NCBI GenBank assembly: GCA_033026295.1 | Contig: CM065182.1 | Location: 11,594,001 to 11,658,000, forward strand | DNA: 64,000 nt | Source: Channa striata | Lineage: Eukaryota; Chordata; Actinopteri; Anabantiformes; Channidae | Direction: 5' to 3' | Shown: one piece after another, positions 12,985-26,455 of the stretch | Layout: each line of letters begins with the position of its first letter | Position numbering within the stretch: the stretch's first letter is position 1 | Position numbers and translations under genes: made by a program | The notes under the pieces: generated by a model | Told to the model about the DNA's origin: nothing | What the model saw: the letters and a program-made list of their open reading frames with translations, nothing else | Database searches by the model: none

Positions 12985-13405
12985 GGTATTCTCAGATCTG
13001 TGATCTGTGAAGCCTAATTATGCAGACATTTCACTCAAACGTCTACATTTCTGTGCATACATTTGAAAATAATGTGTATTATAATATAAGCAAAGGCAAA
13101 ATGAGCCTTTGGAGCAGCAGCCACATGTTGCTAAAATTATGGTTTCTGCATTAATTTCTCTATCATGAGACTTAAAGTTTTCACACAGTGCATTGCTTGT
13201 CATGTTGTGTTTAGATGGAGTATGACAAAACACCAGCACAGACATAACTAATGTTTAGCAGATCATCATCTTCACATCAGGCTTGTGACTTACCACTGAA
13301 ATCAAGAAAAATTAAATTAGCAGAATATGAAACTTAATTATGACACATGAACCCACAGACTGTGAGAAGGGTTTGATTTAAGCTAAGGTAAATAATTTCC
13401 CATCA

Positions 13406-13540
<135 letters not shown>

Positions 13541-13644
13541 TCAAGTCCCCTCACACAAACACTTTGACTCTCTCTTTTTCATAATGACAGTCAGGTCCTG
13601 ATGGAGGAGGGGGGGGACTTTGTCAGGAATATCATCATTCAGGC

Positions 13645-13740
13645 CAGGCATGCAGGGTGAGTCGTGATTAGCTGGCAATTTATTCTGGCGGGCGCAATTG
13701 AGAGGAAGGGGCCCTGAAATGGTAATGTGTTTAAATGTCA
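13645..13740. promoter_or_regulatory. candidate conserved noncoding block
   Basis: Balanced unique sequence with CAGGCCAGGCATGCAGGGTG, GTGATTAGCTGGCAATTTATT and GCGCAATTGAGAGG, placed 100 bp after the GATA array. Mixed homeodomain cores and GC-rich motifs; no coding potential. Confidence 0.3.
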
Positions 13741-15120
13741 GAGGAAAGGTACGGTTCTCATCAACCTTTGGTCACCCGTCCACTTTGAATATTCTTATTG
13801 CCGTCATGTATTAGTAATGAGAGTTGAAAAGTAAGTAAAATTTAACCTTCGCTGTACCTGAGGAAACTATGAATATTAATGAGGCCTATTATGTGTTCCT
13901 GATCTGAAAGAATTTTAACCCCATGCCTGGTTGGCTCGTTGGCTCTTTCTCCCCAATTTCTCCACATCCATTCCAGTCTTTGTCCCTCTCTTTTCTTCAT
14001 TTTACTCTCCTTTATATTCTCCCCACTCTGTTGCTCTGCTCCCATCTCTTTTCTCAATGTCTCCCAATGTCTCATTTCTCTTTCTGCACATCAAGACCAT
14101 CTGCAGAAATGTCTTTTCTGTCTTCATCTGTTTATAAAAGAAATGCCTTTTTGGAAATCAAACACAGGACCCCATCATATAAATCACTTTAAGCAAACAG
14201 ACTGTTACAGTCAAAGCTGCAGCGATCGGCTGATATTTGCCAATTGGTTCAGGAGAGACAATGCAGAGGCAATAACTGAATAACTCTGCATACCTGTGGC
14301 AATAACCACTGTGAGGGAACACTCATCACTTTGCATCAGATATAACCAGCCCTGGGTTTTTGAATACCATAAAAAGCTGGTGTAATTCATACAACCTCTG
14401 TCTTCTAGAAATTATGTGCATATACTACGAGTGGAGTGCTACATTTATTAATGGCAGCAGAGCCACCAGGAGGAGGCTGCAGTGGATGGAAATAGCATAG
14501 AAACATAAGAACGCTCATGACTGTCACAGCAGATATTAAAATTTGCATCCACAGTCCAATCTGTATCTAGGTTTACTAACAAAAACACTCTTATTAAGGT
14601 TATAGAAAGAGGCCTTTGCTGCTCTGTTCAGTTTTGTGTTTGAAACCACTTTCATTATAATGGTAAAAGGTTAATAGTGCTGTGGTATCAGTATTTTTGT
14701 GACTTGCTTAATGTAAATTAAAACCTTTTTTCAGAACATCTCTTGTCATTGTCCTTAGAAAAATGTGTCCTAATATTGCAAATTATTTTGCATTCTGTTT
14801 ACATGAACTAGCAGCTGGTGCAGTCTCATCACTGCCATGACGTCCCGACTCTAATGATCTCTAAGCTATTGTTAACAAAAATGTTTTCACCAACTAAAGC
14901 CCACATTTGGACGGATTAATAGAATTGATCAGAATGAAGTACTGTTGACCGTTTATCTCGAACTATACTCACTTTTTTGGTGCCATTTCTCCCACTTTCT
15001 GTCTGTCATCCCCTGCGTTCTTCTCATTTTTCTCTGTCACGTGTGGGGAGGGGGCTGTTTACCATGCAGAGATGCAGAGATGGTGTTTGCATAGATCAGG
15101 CCAAAGTGGGACGTGTCTCT

Positions 15121-15142
15121 GTGTGTGTGTGTGTGTGTGTGT
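15121..15142. repeat. (GT)n microsatellite
   Basis: Eleven uninterrupted GT units followed by a G-rich run. Confidence 0.85.
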
Positions 15143-15774
15143 TGGGTGGAGGGGGTGTTACTCGCTGGATTAAGGCTTGATCAAGGCGCCATCAACACCC
15201 ACCCCCACTGCTAACCCCTCTCCTCATGAGAGTCTGGGGTATTTGGGGGGCTGACACATCTATCAGCAACGGACAACAAAGACAAAGATGTTTGCTGAAA
15301 ATTTCCCAAATTCTTTTGCTCTCTTACTTACTGCCATTCATGATGCATTCTTGTTGTGTGTGAATAACTGTTCGTCGTATTGTAGAAATGCTGACTCGTC
15401 ACACTGTGTGTCTGGCTTTTCTTTTAAAGTGAAAATGCTTGTTTCAAACAAACTTGGCTCTAACAAAAATTCTGAAAATACCCTTTTCTTTTAAACATAT
15501 GAAGGGCAAAATTAGCCCCAGTCAGCTCAATTTTCAAAACGTGCATGAGAAAAAAGCTGTATGACAGACGTACGGGGAACTACACATAGTCTAAACCATT
15601 GACTTAATGCGTTTTAATCGTAATGATTCTCTGTCTTCTCCTAATGTATGGGTTACCACTTAAATCCGCCTCTCAGCACCACGCAGCGACGCACCCCCTC
15701 CCAGGGATTCCTCTCTCTCCCGTCTCCGATAATGTCCACCAGCCTGGTCCTGTTGTCTTGAAAGCACGCCCCTG

Positions 15775-15910
15775 CTCGGCCTGCTGTGATCTCTGGCTAA
15801 GCCGGTAACAGCCCAGCTCTTATTAGCTCTTTTTATTGATTTCGAGAAGGGATTCAGAGCTGAGCTGCTCTCATTAGCACTGGATAAAGTCATAATCCAG
15901 CAACCTGCAG
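15775..15910. promoter_or_regulatory. candidate conserved noncoding block
   Basis: Includes AAGCCGGTAACAGCCCAGC, CTTATTAGCTCTTTTTATTG, GATTTCGAGAAGGGATTCAG, TCTCATTAGCACTGGATAAAG and TCATAATCCAGC. Repeated ATTAGC and TAATCC cores (the latter bicoid/OTX-type) without simple repeats suggest an enhancer. Confidence 0.35.
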
Positions 15911-16406
15911 GGTCAGACTCTCCCTGCTCTTCTGCCTCAGTGCTCGGCTGCTTTCCTGCTCACCGCGCTTCAATTTCACATGTAAGGAGTTGATTCCAAG
16001 TCTTTGCACTTGTCATTATTAATTTTAAAGAGATTTTACCTTTGTATGAAACAATGATGAAACAAGGAATTTTCTTTGACATATAATATGTTTAAAAATT
16101 TCAAGGCATAAAATACTCACGCATTAAATTTCTTCTGTAATTATCAGAAGTGTACAGAACCTTTAATCAATAAATTATGATATATATAACATTTTTTTAT
16201 GAGAGTGATTTTATAATCAGCTTGGACTTGTGCATTTGGGAAATGGCACAACAAAATCTTTCACAGTGGCTTCATGTGTCTTAAAGGACACCTTTACTGA
16301 TTTTAAAGTTTTCTTTTCGTTCTATTTTGGGTAGTAGATGTACATAAATGCCATAAAATTCCCTTTGAATTCCCTATATCAAAATATTTCTTTGCTTCTA
16401 GCTTAA

Positions 16407-16585
16407 AACGCCTCCAGATGACATCACTTGGAGGAACCTTTCGTTCAGATCATGTCCTCTTGTTGCTCATGCTGTGGAGTTTGTATTCACGGTCAAGCTG
16501 ACGGTCAAGAACTTCTCCAGATGATATCATCTGAACTCCTAATGACATCACCCGGAGGAGTTTTTCTGAAAGAAGCAGAAAAATG
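16407..16585. repeat. short internal repeat around CTCCAGATGA-TATCA motifs
   Basis: CCTCCAGATGACATCACTTG (16411) recurs as TCTCCAGATGATATCATCTG (16516) and ATGACATCACCCGGAGGAG (16541), each flanked by GGAGGA/TTTTTCTG-like sequence. It may be a small dispersed repeat unit or a local duplication. The TGACATCA cores resemble CRE/AP-1 sites by one base change. Confidence 0.35.
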
Positions 16586-17290
16586 TTTGTACAGTTTGTA
16601 CAATGTACATTTACGCCCTAAACTAAAACCATAGAAACCAAGTTAAATATTGGTGAAGTTGCCTTTCAACATTTCATACTGCAACAATCTATAAATAGAA
16701 ATTTATATTGGTATTACATTATCTACTCAAACTGCAAAACTTTTTGGTTTTCTTTGGACCAAGCCGACTCAGTGTTCTGAGAACTGTAAGCCAATATTTT
16801 CCACAGCCAAAACTTTTTTTTTCTTCTATTTGTTGTGTATTAATTTGAAAGTGCTGCTCCAGCGCTGTATTGTAGTTTGTAGCGATTCCATCTCATGTGT
16901 CTGGTCATCAATCCATCCATTTTTGAGAATCCTTCTCTTGCTGCTGCACTCTGACATTGGTTCTGTGAACAATAAACAATATTTTACAAATGGCTGAGAG
17001 CTGTTTGGTAGAGCTGACTGAAAGATGCTGCCTTTGTTTTCCCGAGAAAGCTTTTCATTGTTTTGCCTGTTGCCCGTCTGATTGCGTTCACTTTCACTAA
17101 TCAGCAAAGAACTATTTCTGCCAGTTATTTTAGTTTTTCAGCCTTTTTGAAACGGGGCAAACTTTCAGGCAATTTTTTTTTTACTAATCACAGATACAGT
17201 TTATATGTCAGCCTGTCAATCACTCACTTAGTCATTCTACTCATCACTTCTCCTTCTTCAGCAGATGTGGTGGAAGCCTTCCTCACCCTC

Positions 17291-17337
17291 TCCTCCTCCT
17301 CCTCTTCCTCCTCCTCCTCCTCCTTGTCTTCCTCCTC
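17291..17337. repeat. (TCC)n trinucleotide-rich tract
   Basis: Near-perfect TCC units with TTC interruptions. Produces poly-Ser/Pro frames that are not genes. Confidence 0.85.
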
Positions 17338-17344
17338 AAGCCCT

Positions 17345-17520
17345 CCACACTGAATTCACTCCTAGCCTGCTCCAAGCCGGGAGTTATCGATTTGCCGGTG
17401 TGATAGAGGTGGGAGGTGCGTTCACAATGTGCCGCACTGGGATCGGACTGCTCGGGCTGCATCTTTCAGAGGGCCAATCAATACCGACTCCTTTTCTCCC
17501 CTTCAAAGCTTTTCATTCAC
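17345..17520. promoter_or_regulatory. candidate conserved noncoding block
   Basis: GC-balanced unique sequence with GGGAGTTATCGATTTGCCGG, GTTCACAATGTGCCGCAC, GGATCGGACTGCTCGGGC and GGGCCAATCAATACCGAC, sandwiched between a TCC tract and purine-rich DNA. GGCCAATCA is a CCAAT-type motif. Confidence 0.25.
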
Positions 17521-18959
17521 ACAGACAAACAGGCAGAGAAAGGAGACGTGAGGAGCAGAGGAAAGAGGAGGAGAAGAGTGAGTGACATGAGAATTATTTT
17601 TCCTTTCTTTCTATTCTTCCCCTTGCCTGTCTCTTCTATCTTCTCTGGACTCTTTGCCCAGCCTCGAAGCCAAACTTGAGAAAGACGGTAAAAGACGGAA
17701 CGAAAAATATCATGTACCGTGGCTAAAGGGAATTTACTCATGTGATCTTGCTCAAATGATAAAATGCCACCAAAGTAATACAGTTTATTTTTGCTTTTCA
17801 GACACTAATTTAAATTATATGTCTGTTGACACATGCTTTATGATGAGAATAACTGGAGTTGAAAGATAAAGCAGACACTGTCAGTGAAGACACGGAAACA
17901 GAGACAGAGATGGACATGAGGAGGGGAGGTGCAGACAGATATGGTCTTACAGTGGAAGGTGAGAAAATCTCAAGGATGACACAAAACACGTCTGAGGATG
18001 TGGAGAGTGAAAATGCACACAGAGGTTTGCCCTGAGCAGGCCTTGGCCAGCGTCTGACCCCTGTTGTCTCCACTCAATAGTTATAATATAGTAATAGGTA
18101 GCAACAGGCAGAAAAGCGCTGTGTAAGTGCAGATCATTACCATTTAGTTTTAACCTTGAGGTTAATACAGCAATTCATTTCTTTCTTTAACACTCACAGC
18201 GCTCACCTCCTCCCTCTAAGCTCACCTCCATTCTTTATTGTCTGCTTCCAACATTGCAGAGCTGCTCAGTAGAACCCGGGCCAGCAGAAAGGGAGAACAA
18301 ATATACCCCACACTTATAATATATTGACACTGAAATTAAATTTGGGGAAATGAATCTTTTGAGGTGTATGTGTAAAGCCATATTGAGTCTGAGGTCTTTG
18401 TGGTTTAACTTCTTAATGTACATTGGTGTTAAAATGAAACAAACATAAAGAACCAAATAAAGTAAATTAAATAAGTTGTTTAGGATATTTGTCAACAAAA
18501 TCAACAATCTGCAGGGACATTTCGTAGATTAAATGATTTGAAAAAGCAAGGTTGAGTGAAACACACAAAGGCTGGGAACTGTTAGGTCAAACCTCATCTG
18601 CTGTATTAAAAAAACATGAAAAATAACCCTGTGATTATTCAAAAACCGATCTTACAGTATAGTTTCTTCTGGGACTGTAATCCCGGGCATCAAAGACTGT
18701 CAGCTCGTCCACTTTGCTCGTCCACTCGATAATCATCTGTAACCAGCTTTATTAGATATGTTAAAATGTGTGAACAGTATTTGATTTTGAATTGTTGTTT
18801 TCGAATAGCATTGGGATTTGGACAGTACCTGATATGAGGTTTTGTCCTTTTATTGAATATTACAGCAGTAAACTACAACAACGCTGTCAGTGAGTAAACT
18901 TTCCTTGAGAGCTTTCCTTGTGTCTCAGCCTGTAATGTTATCCACGGCTCAAAGCGTCA

Positions 18960-19160
18960 GAGACAATTACATTTTGGTGATGTCTCTTCCTTTCTTCAGT
19001 AGAAGTTCTCGCTAATTTGATGCTCTGGCGAGGAAGATCGTTGGCTTTAATACAAATCATGTTTCAATCGTTACTTGAAGACCTTAAGCCCTTCCCCGGC
19101 TCTCTGGAGGACCGTGGTAATGAGGCCTGCTGGGATTTCAATCATTTTTACATCTGTTGA
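18960..19160. promoter_or_regulatory. candidate conserved noncoding block
   Basis: Contains TTCTCGCTAATTTGATGC, GGCTTTAATACAAATCATG, TTTCAATCGTTACTTG, CTTCCCCGGCTCTCTGG and GGTAATGAGGCCTGCTGGG. The dense mix of AT-core and GC-rich motifs with no repeats is typical of developmental enhancers. Confidence 0.3.
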
Positions 19161-22100
19161 AAAATAAGGAGAAAAGAGAAGAGGAAAAAACAGAGAAAAA
19201 AGAAAGATCAACTCCCCCCCTCCCCTCCCTTCATCTCGTCCATACTCTGTGGAAAAAAAAATTATTTGTTTTGAGAATTGATAATGAAAAAAATATATAG
19301 AGGGCCCTTTTTTCTTCTACTTTTGTGTTCTCCAAAATCTCTGGCCTTGAAATATTTTAGTACAATACCTCATTGCTTAAAACACCCCAAATTTTTCTAA
19401 AGCCCTCTTCTCTCTCTCTTGCCTAGTTGCAAAATAAATAAATCTTTCTGATATTGGATTTCAGACACCTCTTTATCACACAAACTCCTCATCACCCCTC
19501 TGTCTCTGTGGCTTATGGTAGTTTCCTCTCAGAAAACAGCAGCTCCCCTACTGAACACTGAGCATCTCTCCATCCCTCCTCGGCCTCTTTCTTCTTTTTC
19601 CATTTTTCATCACTGTAAATAATCAGGTCCAAGGTCCAGGTGGGAGAAACACAAAGCCCTAAAAGGTTCCTGCAGCTCCTAAAAAAAAGTCCTGAATGAA
19701 ACTAACGCTGCATAACTAAAGCGCTGTCTTTGAACAAAGCTCTTTTGTAGCCTAACTTTTGTCTCATCAAGGTCAAGAAATTCTCCCAAAATGAGTTTGG
19801 CAAAAAGGGGAATATTGAAATTCTGGCCAGTTGAAAGCTGACTTTTAAAAAAGCCTTTGGAAACACACCTGTGGTTAAAGTTTCCTTCAGTTTACAGCAA
19901 ATTTTCTTCTCCAATGACTATCAGCACGTGTCTGGAATACTGTGTGTTCGTTCCTGCTTTTCCTGACCAACTTTTGGTGCTTAAATTTCACCAGAGCTCT
20001 GTCATTGTGTCAAACACTGGTGATTCACCATACGACATTTCAGCATAAGTGACTGTATGTTACACTGCACTAACATATTTATCTAAACAGATGTTTCCTA
20101 TATGTAATTTTTAAATAAGGACTCAAAGGCTTATAAGATTTTTAAGTATATGATCAACTTTGTGATGTGTTTGATATGTTTTTCTAAGGTAGGTCCTGAT
20201 CCAACTTGTCTGGGCAGAGAACAAAAAATTGACACAGTATCACAGGATGGGACGGCGTTAGCAGTTAGTTTATGTTTCCAGGGACACCAGTGTCATCACA
20301 AAGACGACATCCAGTTTTACTGTCTTTTTTCTGTCAGGATGAATAACTCATTGGCTGGGGAGGAGCCTGAGGCAAGGTTAGACAGGTCAGGACGTCCCAG
20401 GTGATGAGAAACTTCATGGTAATCTACATGGCTAAGCAGCTGTGAGGGCTATCGGAAGTCTTGCAGCACTGATGTAATGGTTACAGAACCCACCGTGGTC
20501 CATGCTGTCCCGTATATCATCAGTTTAAGCTCTCAGAGTTTTACCGAAAATAAATAAATAAGTATGAAACTCAGTGTTTTACAACGTGCACATACATTTA
20601 TACAGAACCTCCTGGAGTTGTGAGGTGTCAGTCAACAATGACTGTGATCGCTAAGCAAATCTCAGCCCGGAGAAAATGGGGTGAAACTAATTAGAGGTGA
20701 ATAGTGTTTTTTTCCCTAAAGCTTTGTGTTAGATTTCAGATTTTTATTCATTTTATATTAGAGACATTCCCGTCTTTCTTTCTTTCCTTCTTTCTTTCCT
20801 AACAGTGAGGCCTACTCATGTGATCGCACCGCATAGCGGTGGTTTACGCAGTCATTATTTAAAATGCTGACAGCGTCGACTGAATGTACTACTTTGTTTT
20901 ACTGCTGAGATCATGGAGAAGAAAGCACTTTCTCTCAGTATTTTTTTTATTTTTCAGGAGCTGTAAAGAAAACATATATTTGAATATCAAGCTATCAGGC
21001 GGACACATCACTGAAATCTGGCAGTCGGAGAAGCCTTTGAAGCCCACTGGCAGAGCTGCGCCAAGGAGCCAGAAGCCGGCTGCGGTTTTGGCTGCATTGA
21101 AGTTAGTGTTAACACTCCACCTCAGCGGTGGATCAGAAGCATCCTGTAGCGAGACACCTCACACCGAAGCCACAACATCAGAGGTGGAGCCTGCCTCCCC
21201 GGGAATGCAGGACGGCCCGTGTTGCTTCCCATATCAACACCTGTGCATTTGTGCCCCTACATGACTGAAGCATCTTCCATGGGCTGCCTGATTTGGGCTC
21301 CTCTGTTTCATCCTTTGTCAGTCTGTCTACTCGCTCTGCCTGACTTCCCAGCTGTCCGCTCACCTTTGAGTGACTCTCCACTTGCTTAACAATCTTGGTG
21401 GAGATCACCTGTCAGCTTGTATGTGTGACAGCCTCTTTTCCAGCTTCATTCTCGCGTCGCCCTGTTCCTTTGTCGTCTCACTTTAAAATCATTTCATCCG
21501 TTCTCGGTTTAAAAATCTGCATTAACGAGGTGACTGTAAAGGCAGGGTTATGGCTGCTGCCTGTGAATAACATGCTAACTCCGTCACGTGCACACACACG
21601 TGCCGTGCTGTACTGTGTAGGATTGCACAACATGTAAAGCCTGCATCTAAATGTTCTGCGCCTGTTAACTGATCCAGCTTCTTTCCTCACATCCAGCTTT
21701 TTTCTTTCTCCCGGACACATCCTCTTGATCTGTATGACGGTTCCAGCACTGCAGTAGAGCCAACAATCCAGTGTGTGCAACCGGTTTGTCAGTCAAACGC
21801 ATCATTACACAGTCAGGGAGCTAGTCAGACAGACACTTCATCACACAGTCCATCAGATGAATAAACAGACAGTCGGACAGATAATGAAAAAGACATAAAT
21901 AGACAGTCAGTCTGTCAGCGAGGGTATCACAGGCTCAGGCCTTCTCCTCTGCAGATGTCAGACACTGGATGAGTGACAACTAACCTCCCTTAGTGCTACT
22001 TATTGATCAGCCCTGACCACCACTGCTGCAATACACACATGTATGTGTGTGGGTGAGGGAGAGATGGAGGCGGAAAGAGATCGGATCTCAGTGACAGTTA

Positions 22101-23563
22101 TCACATGGGGTTCAGAGGTTATAGAAATGAATAATTCTGATAATTCTGCCACGTCTACCTGACACACACCTGAGGGGGCTTGTTGCACCTGAAACAATAC
22201 AGTTGGCTTCTTAAATTTTGTTTAGTTTTTAGTTTTTACGATGTTTTTTCGCAAATGACTAATGCAAATCCTAACTGATGATTTACAAGACGCAGTAACT
22301 TAACCTTTTTAACTGCAGTGTTTGAAACAAACTGCTGCAAAGTGGTGTATAATTTTAGGTTAAAAAAACGTTTTTACAAATTCAAATTCAATACTACTAT
22401 TGGTGCAATATGAACAATAAGTAGCATCTGCTGAATGGGATCTGTGATAGACGATAGAATGGGTTGATGCATTGAATGTGGAGGCTTTGGGGAGACTCTG
22501 CTATTGCTCCATGCCTAGCACCCCCCCCAAACTGCCCCACAGGATGCAGTGAATCAAACAGAACCAGGTGAAGGTGGGGTATGAATAAACAAGAACGCTA
22601 CAAGTCACAGCAGGAGGGCATGAGGTGTGGTCCTGCTCCTGAACTTCAGATATTGAACTAATCTCCATAAAAATAGTTCACTGTTATTTAAGGCCACATT
22701 TTTTAAGCTGCTGCTGCACAGAGGCAGTTTATATCTGCACACACAGAATCAGGAAAATAAAATTAACGCAGCAACACTCCACAACAATCAGGTGGAGTTT
22801 CTGACTCTCTGGCCACACACATAACTCATGAACGGAACGTCCTCCTACTCACAGTGTTTTTTATGAAGTGGTATGCTGGGAATTGTATGAAAAGGAAAGC
22901 AGAGGTAGCAAAAGCTGGTGAAATAGGCCCATGGAAAAAGCGTATAACAACACCTTGTCCCAAAATAACTCCTGGATTGTCAAACATCATAAATTGATGA
23001 TTAGAAAGATTGTACCAGAGGATGGATCATTCTCTAAATGTCTTTAGAGAACTTCCTGAATCTCATCAATTGAGCTGCTTGGCGGTTTGGGAGGGAGTCA
23101 CAGATGGGAATGTGTTTAACAAAGTGTAACCCCCCAAAAAAGGATGAGTCAGTCTCTCTTTGTAGAACACAGAAGAGAGATGGTCCACAGTCTGCACAGG
23201 TGGATTTAGCCAAGCTTTCCAGAAAGAGCTTGACGAAGCTCCGGCTCCCAGAAGGTTTGTGGCAGGTTGTTTGAGGCTCCTTGTCTGAGTTAATACAGGA
23301 GCTGGCAGACATCAGGGGACAATTACAGTGCTCCAATGCTGACACTGTGTGGTCAGAGACAGTACTGTAGAATCACCCCAGACATGGAAGTCTGAACAAG
23401 TGCTCGAGCCATGAGGTCACTGCCTCTGGGTGGAGTGATGAAGGTCACAGAGCTCAGGTAAATGAAAAAAAAATCCCTCCCTGGACTCAGATTCGAAACA
23501 CGCCCGCTCTCCTCCACCACGCTCTCATTCTTTCTCCGCTTTCTCCCTCTGCGTTGGCTTCAT

Positions 23564-23650
23564 CAGCCCTGTGAAAGACTGGCAACCTGCCCAGATTGTT
23601 TCTCACGTCTTGCCCAGTGTTAGCCCGGAGAGCCCCCACCAAACCCCCAG
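23564..23650 (+). mobile_element. degraded fragment of the tRNA-related SINE-like repeat
   Basis: GCCCTGTGAAAGACTGGCAA, CCTGCCCAG and then TTGCCCAGTGTTAGCC and a C-rich run follow the order of the element's distal body (CTGTGATGGACTGGCGACCT...GCCC..TGT.AGC). Divergence is high and the (ATGG)n tail is absent. Confidence 0.45.
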
Positions 23651-25627
23651 ACAATAATTATTTAATCTAGATGAATGAATTCAATTCCACCTCAAATTCA
23701 CCTCTAGAAAACCTGCGCTGTGCTACTCATGAACAAACAGTGCTGCATCCTGTGGTATCGTGGCTTTAAAGTATTTCTACTTTACTGCTCAGTGTTTACA
23801 GTAAAGCAAACCACATGGTTTTGGACTCACAAGTAAGTAAAGTGTTGTGTACAGTAATATTCCATAATGTGATCGCTGATAGAAGTGTTGTATGGTGCAT
23901 TAGTGGTGTGTTAAGGACTGCGGCCACACAGTACTAACAAACAGGGAGCCTGAATTCTGAAAAATGGTCTTCAAGAGTGTTTTGACTAACTGTAGAATTT
24001 ATTTCTTTTCCAGTTTTCATTCCACTGAGCTTATTATTACTGATATCTGCAGAGAAATCAATAAAAAATCTAAATAATTTATAAGTATGGTTTACAATAC
24101 ACATGAAAATATTATGACTTATACATTTATATTGTCGTCTAAGAAATGTTAAAGGAATAACTATTTCTGTAAAATACCCAAATCACAAATTGTGAGTAGC
24201 AATACGTCTTACTAAAAAAGAAGACGGGTGTGTTTATGGGTGTGAATTCCACTGCAATTCTGATTTCCTCCTCAGCTTTTTACTGACTGACAGTGAGCTT
24301 TATGAGAGGACAGCACCTTTCATTTTGTCATTGGTTTTCATGGACACATCATAACATTAATTCCCTTAATTTTTTGCATTGCTGTCACAGGTGATCAAAC
24401 AGGTGTCACAGTTGCCTAGACTGTTTCTATGCACCAGCTTACTGTAGATCTTGTGTGTGTGTGTGTGTTTCAGCTCATGGGTGGATCTGAAGGAATATTA
24501 CTGTGGTGCCCAGATGAAAGTGTACACTTTAAATAGGGTGGCACTTTCAGAAAGTTAGATTTAACTTTTAAAATGAAACCAAGATATATAAATAATGTGT
24601 CACAGTGCTAATAAAGTCAGAAATGGCATGCACATAATTCTAATGTCTAATGTTTTTATTTTAAAATAGTCAAAAACAAGCTAAATAAATGGAGAGAGGT
24701 AAAAAATTATTTAATTTTGTGGCCTAATTATAAATATTTTTATATCGACAGACTGTACAAACAACAGACATATTATAAAAACACACACACACAGGAACTA
24801 GATTTGACTGACATCTGACTTTGACTGACAGGATGGTGTAAGTTCTGTGTGCTTCTTAAAATGTATGTATGCATGCAGAGGTCTGCCATGAGTCCGTAGG
24901 GAGATATATTTAGAGTGAGAAAATAGACATTAGAAGGCTGTTGGAGCTTAGGCTGCTGTAAGACTTAGGCTATTTGTGTAAAGTCAGCCAGAAACCATTT
25001 GCATATAGATTCCTGCAATCTGATGTGTACTGTAGCTGCAGTTTAGTTATTTTTCCTTGCAATATTTCAAGGACTTGCAGTTATTCATACTATACCTAGT
25101 ACAATAATACTGTAAAAATACCATAAATGACATAAATGATATTGTACAGAGTGCTGCATAATATAACAATGCTGTCAAAAAATGTAAATAGAAAAATCTT
25201 ATGTAAAACAAATATGTAGACTAAAAGTGGACCGACTAGATAAAAGTAGTGTATTATTGTAACGTATGTTTCCTTATTTTTTTATATGTACGTCAGTAAG
25301 ATAATGAAATCCAAAAGTGAGTTGTAAATCCCCTAAAGACAATGTCACGTTTCACATGACTCCCATAGTTTAATAACAACACAAGAGGGAGCTACATCTC
25401 CACAAAACCTAAAGCTGCTCCTCTTCATTCAGACACAGTAGAAAATGAAGTGATGAACGTGATAAAAACTTGGACCATTTCAAACACTAATCTGATACGA
25501 CAGCCCAAATGAGACCTGGCATGGGTGAGAAACTGGCAGAGTGGCTCACGGAGAAGATGAACTGAACATTTAGATTAAAATTTCAGCAGGCAGGTAGTAA
25601 ATTCTCACTGTGAGACATTTGTACCTG

Positions 25628-25629
<2 letters not shown>

Positions 25630-25667
<38 letters not shown>
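25630..25667. repeat. (GT)n microsatellite
   Basis: About 19 uninterrupted GT units. Confidence 0.9.
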
Positions 25668-25672
<5 letters not shown>

Positions 25673-26385
25673 GCTATCACTTATCATATATTTGGCACAA
25701 GATTCCCACACTGTCCCTGAACTGAACACGTGTATTTATGTGTTTCCAGTCTATATCTTTATACAGTACGATGACTTGCAGGCTTTATGATGACAAGCTT
25801 GGCTTTGCAAACTGAATTAAATGTTAATTTTTGAAAATACTTAAGCAATTATTGTCAATCTGGAAGTGAAATTTGCATTAACGACGTTAAAATGAAAATT
25901 GTGATATGCAGTTAAAAAAATACTAAAAGAACTAAAAGGAAGTTATTCTTTTTGTATTTTTGTATGTATTTTTACTTTGTTTTGCATTTTTTCACTTTTT
26001 TACACAATTTTAATATCAATGTTAAGTAATGTATTTTGAGTTTTTGGGTGAAGCAGTAAAAAACAGTAAATATCAGTGGTGTATTACTGTATCATTGTAA
26101 ATTCGATATGATGACATGTTAGCAAACAACTTCCTATGAATACATCTCTTTAGCATTCATTTAACGTCATGTTTAGATTCATGATTATGGCCCAGATGAT
26201 GAACATTAGTGTAATATTGGCCCTTCTGTTCTCTCTGTATGATTATCGCAGCTAAAGCAGTAGGTTTCATCTGTCAGTCTGCAGGTCTAATAGAAACACA
26301 CATTTATGTCAATGTCATTATCTAAGATGATGAACCAACAGGTCCTATAAACATTTGATGACAGTCTGAGGCACTTTCAGACATG

Positions 26386-26388
<3 letters not shown>

Positions 26389-26452
<64 letters not shown>
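26389..26452. repeat. long (GT)n microsatellite, about 32 copies
   Basis: 64 bp of uninterrupted GT, the longest dinucleotide array in the window. It creates a Cys-Val reading frame that is not a gene. Confidence 0.95.

Positions 26453-26455
<3 letters not shown>

Larger units (their letters stand above)
5899..13405. other. gene-free stretch with scattered enhancer-like blocks
   Basis: No credible gene. It is AT-rich with (CA)n or (TG)n arrays at 6599-6622, 7431-7459 and 12952-12982 and GA-rich sequence at about 11210-11280. Several blocks of balanced unique sequence are annotated separately. The longest open frame, about 128 codons at 7897-8283, has no family motif and overlaps other frames of similar length. 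Confidence 0.55.
13541..23563. other. gene-free stretch with enhancer-like blocks and simple repeats
   Basis: No credible gene. Simple sequence includes (GT)n at 15121-15142, a TCC-rich tract at 17291-17337 and a CTTT-rich run at about 20773-20800. Candidate noncoding elements are listed separately. The open frame at 20884-21264 (126 codons) shows no motif or splice evidence. Confidence 0.55.

Noticed and set aside
20884..21264. 126-codon plus-strand frame with Ala/Thr-rich C-terminal half
   Set aside because: No recognisable domain and no supporting splice or promoter structure; could at most be a noncoding transcript.
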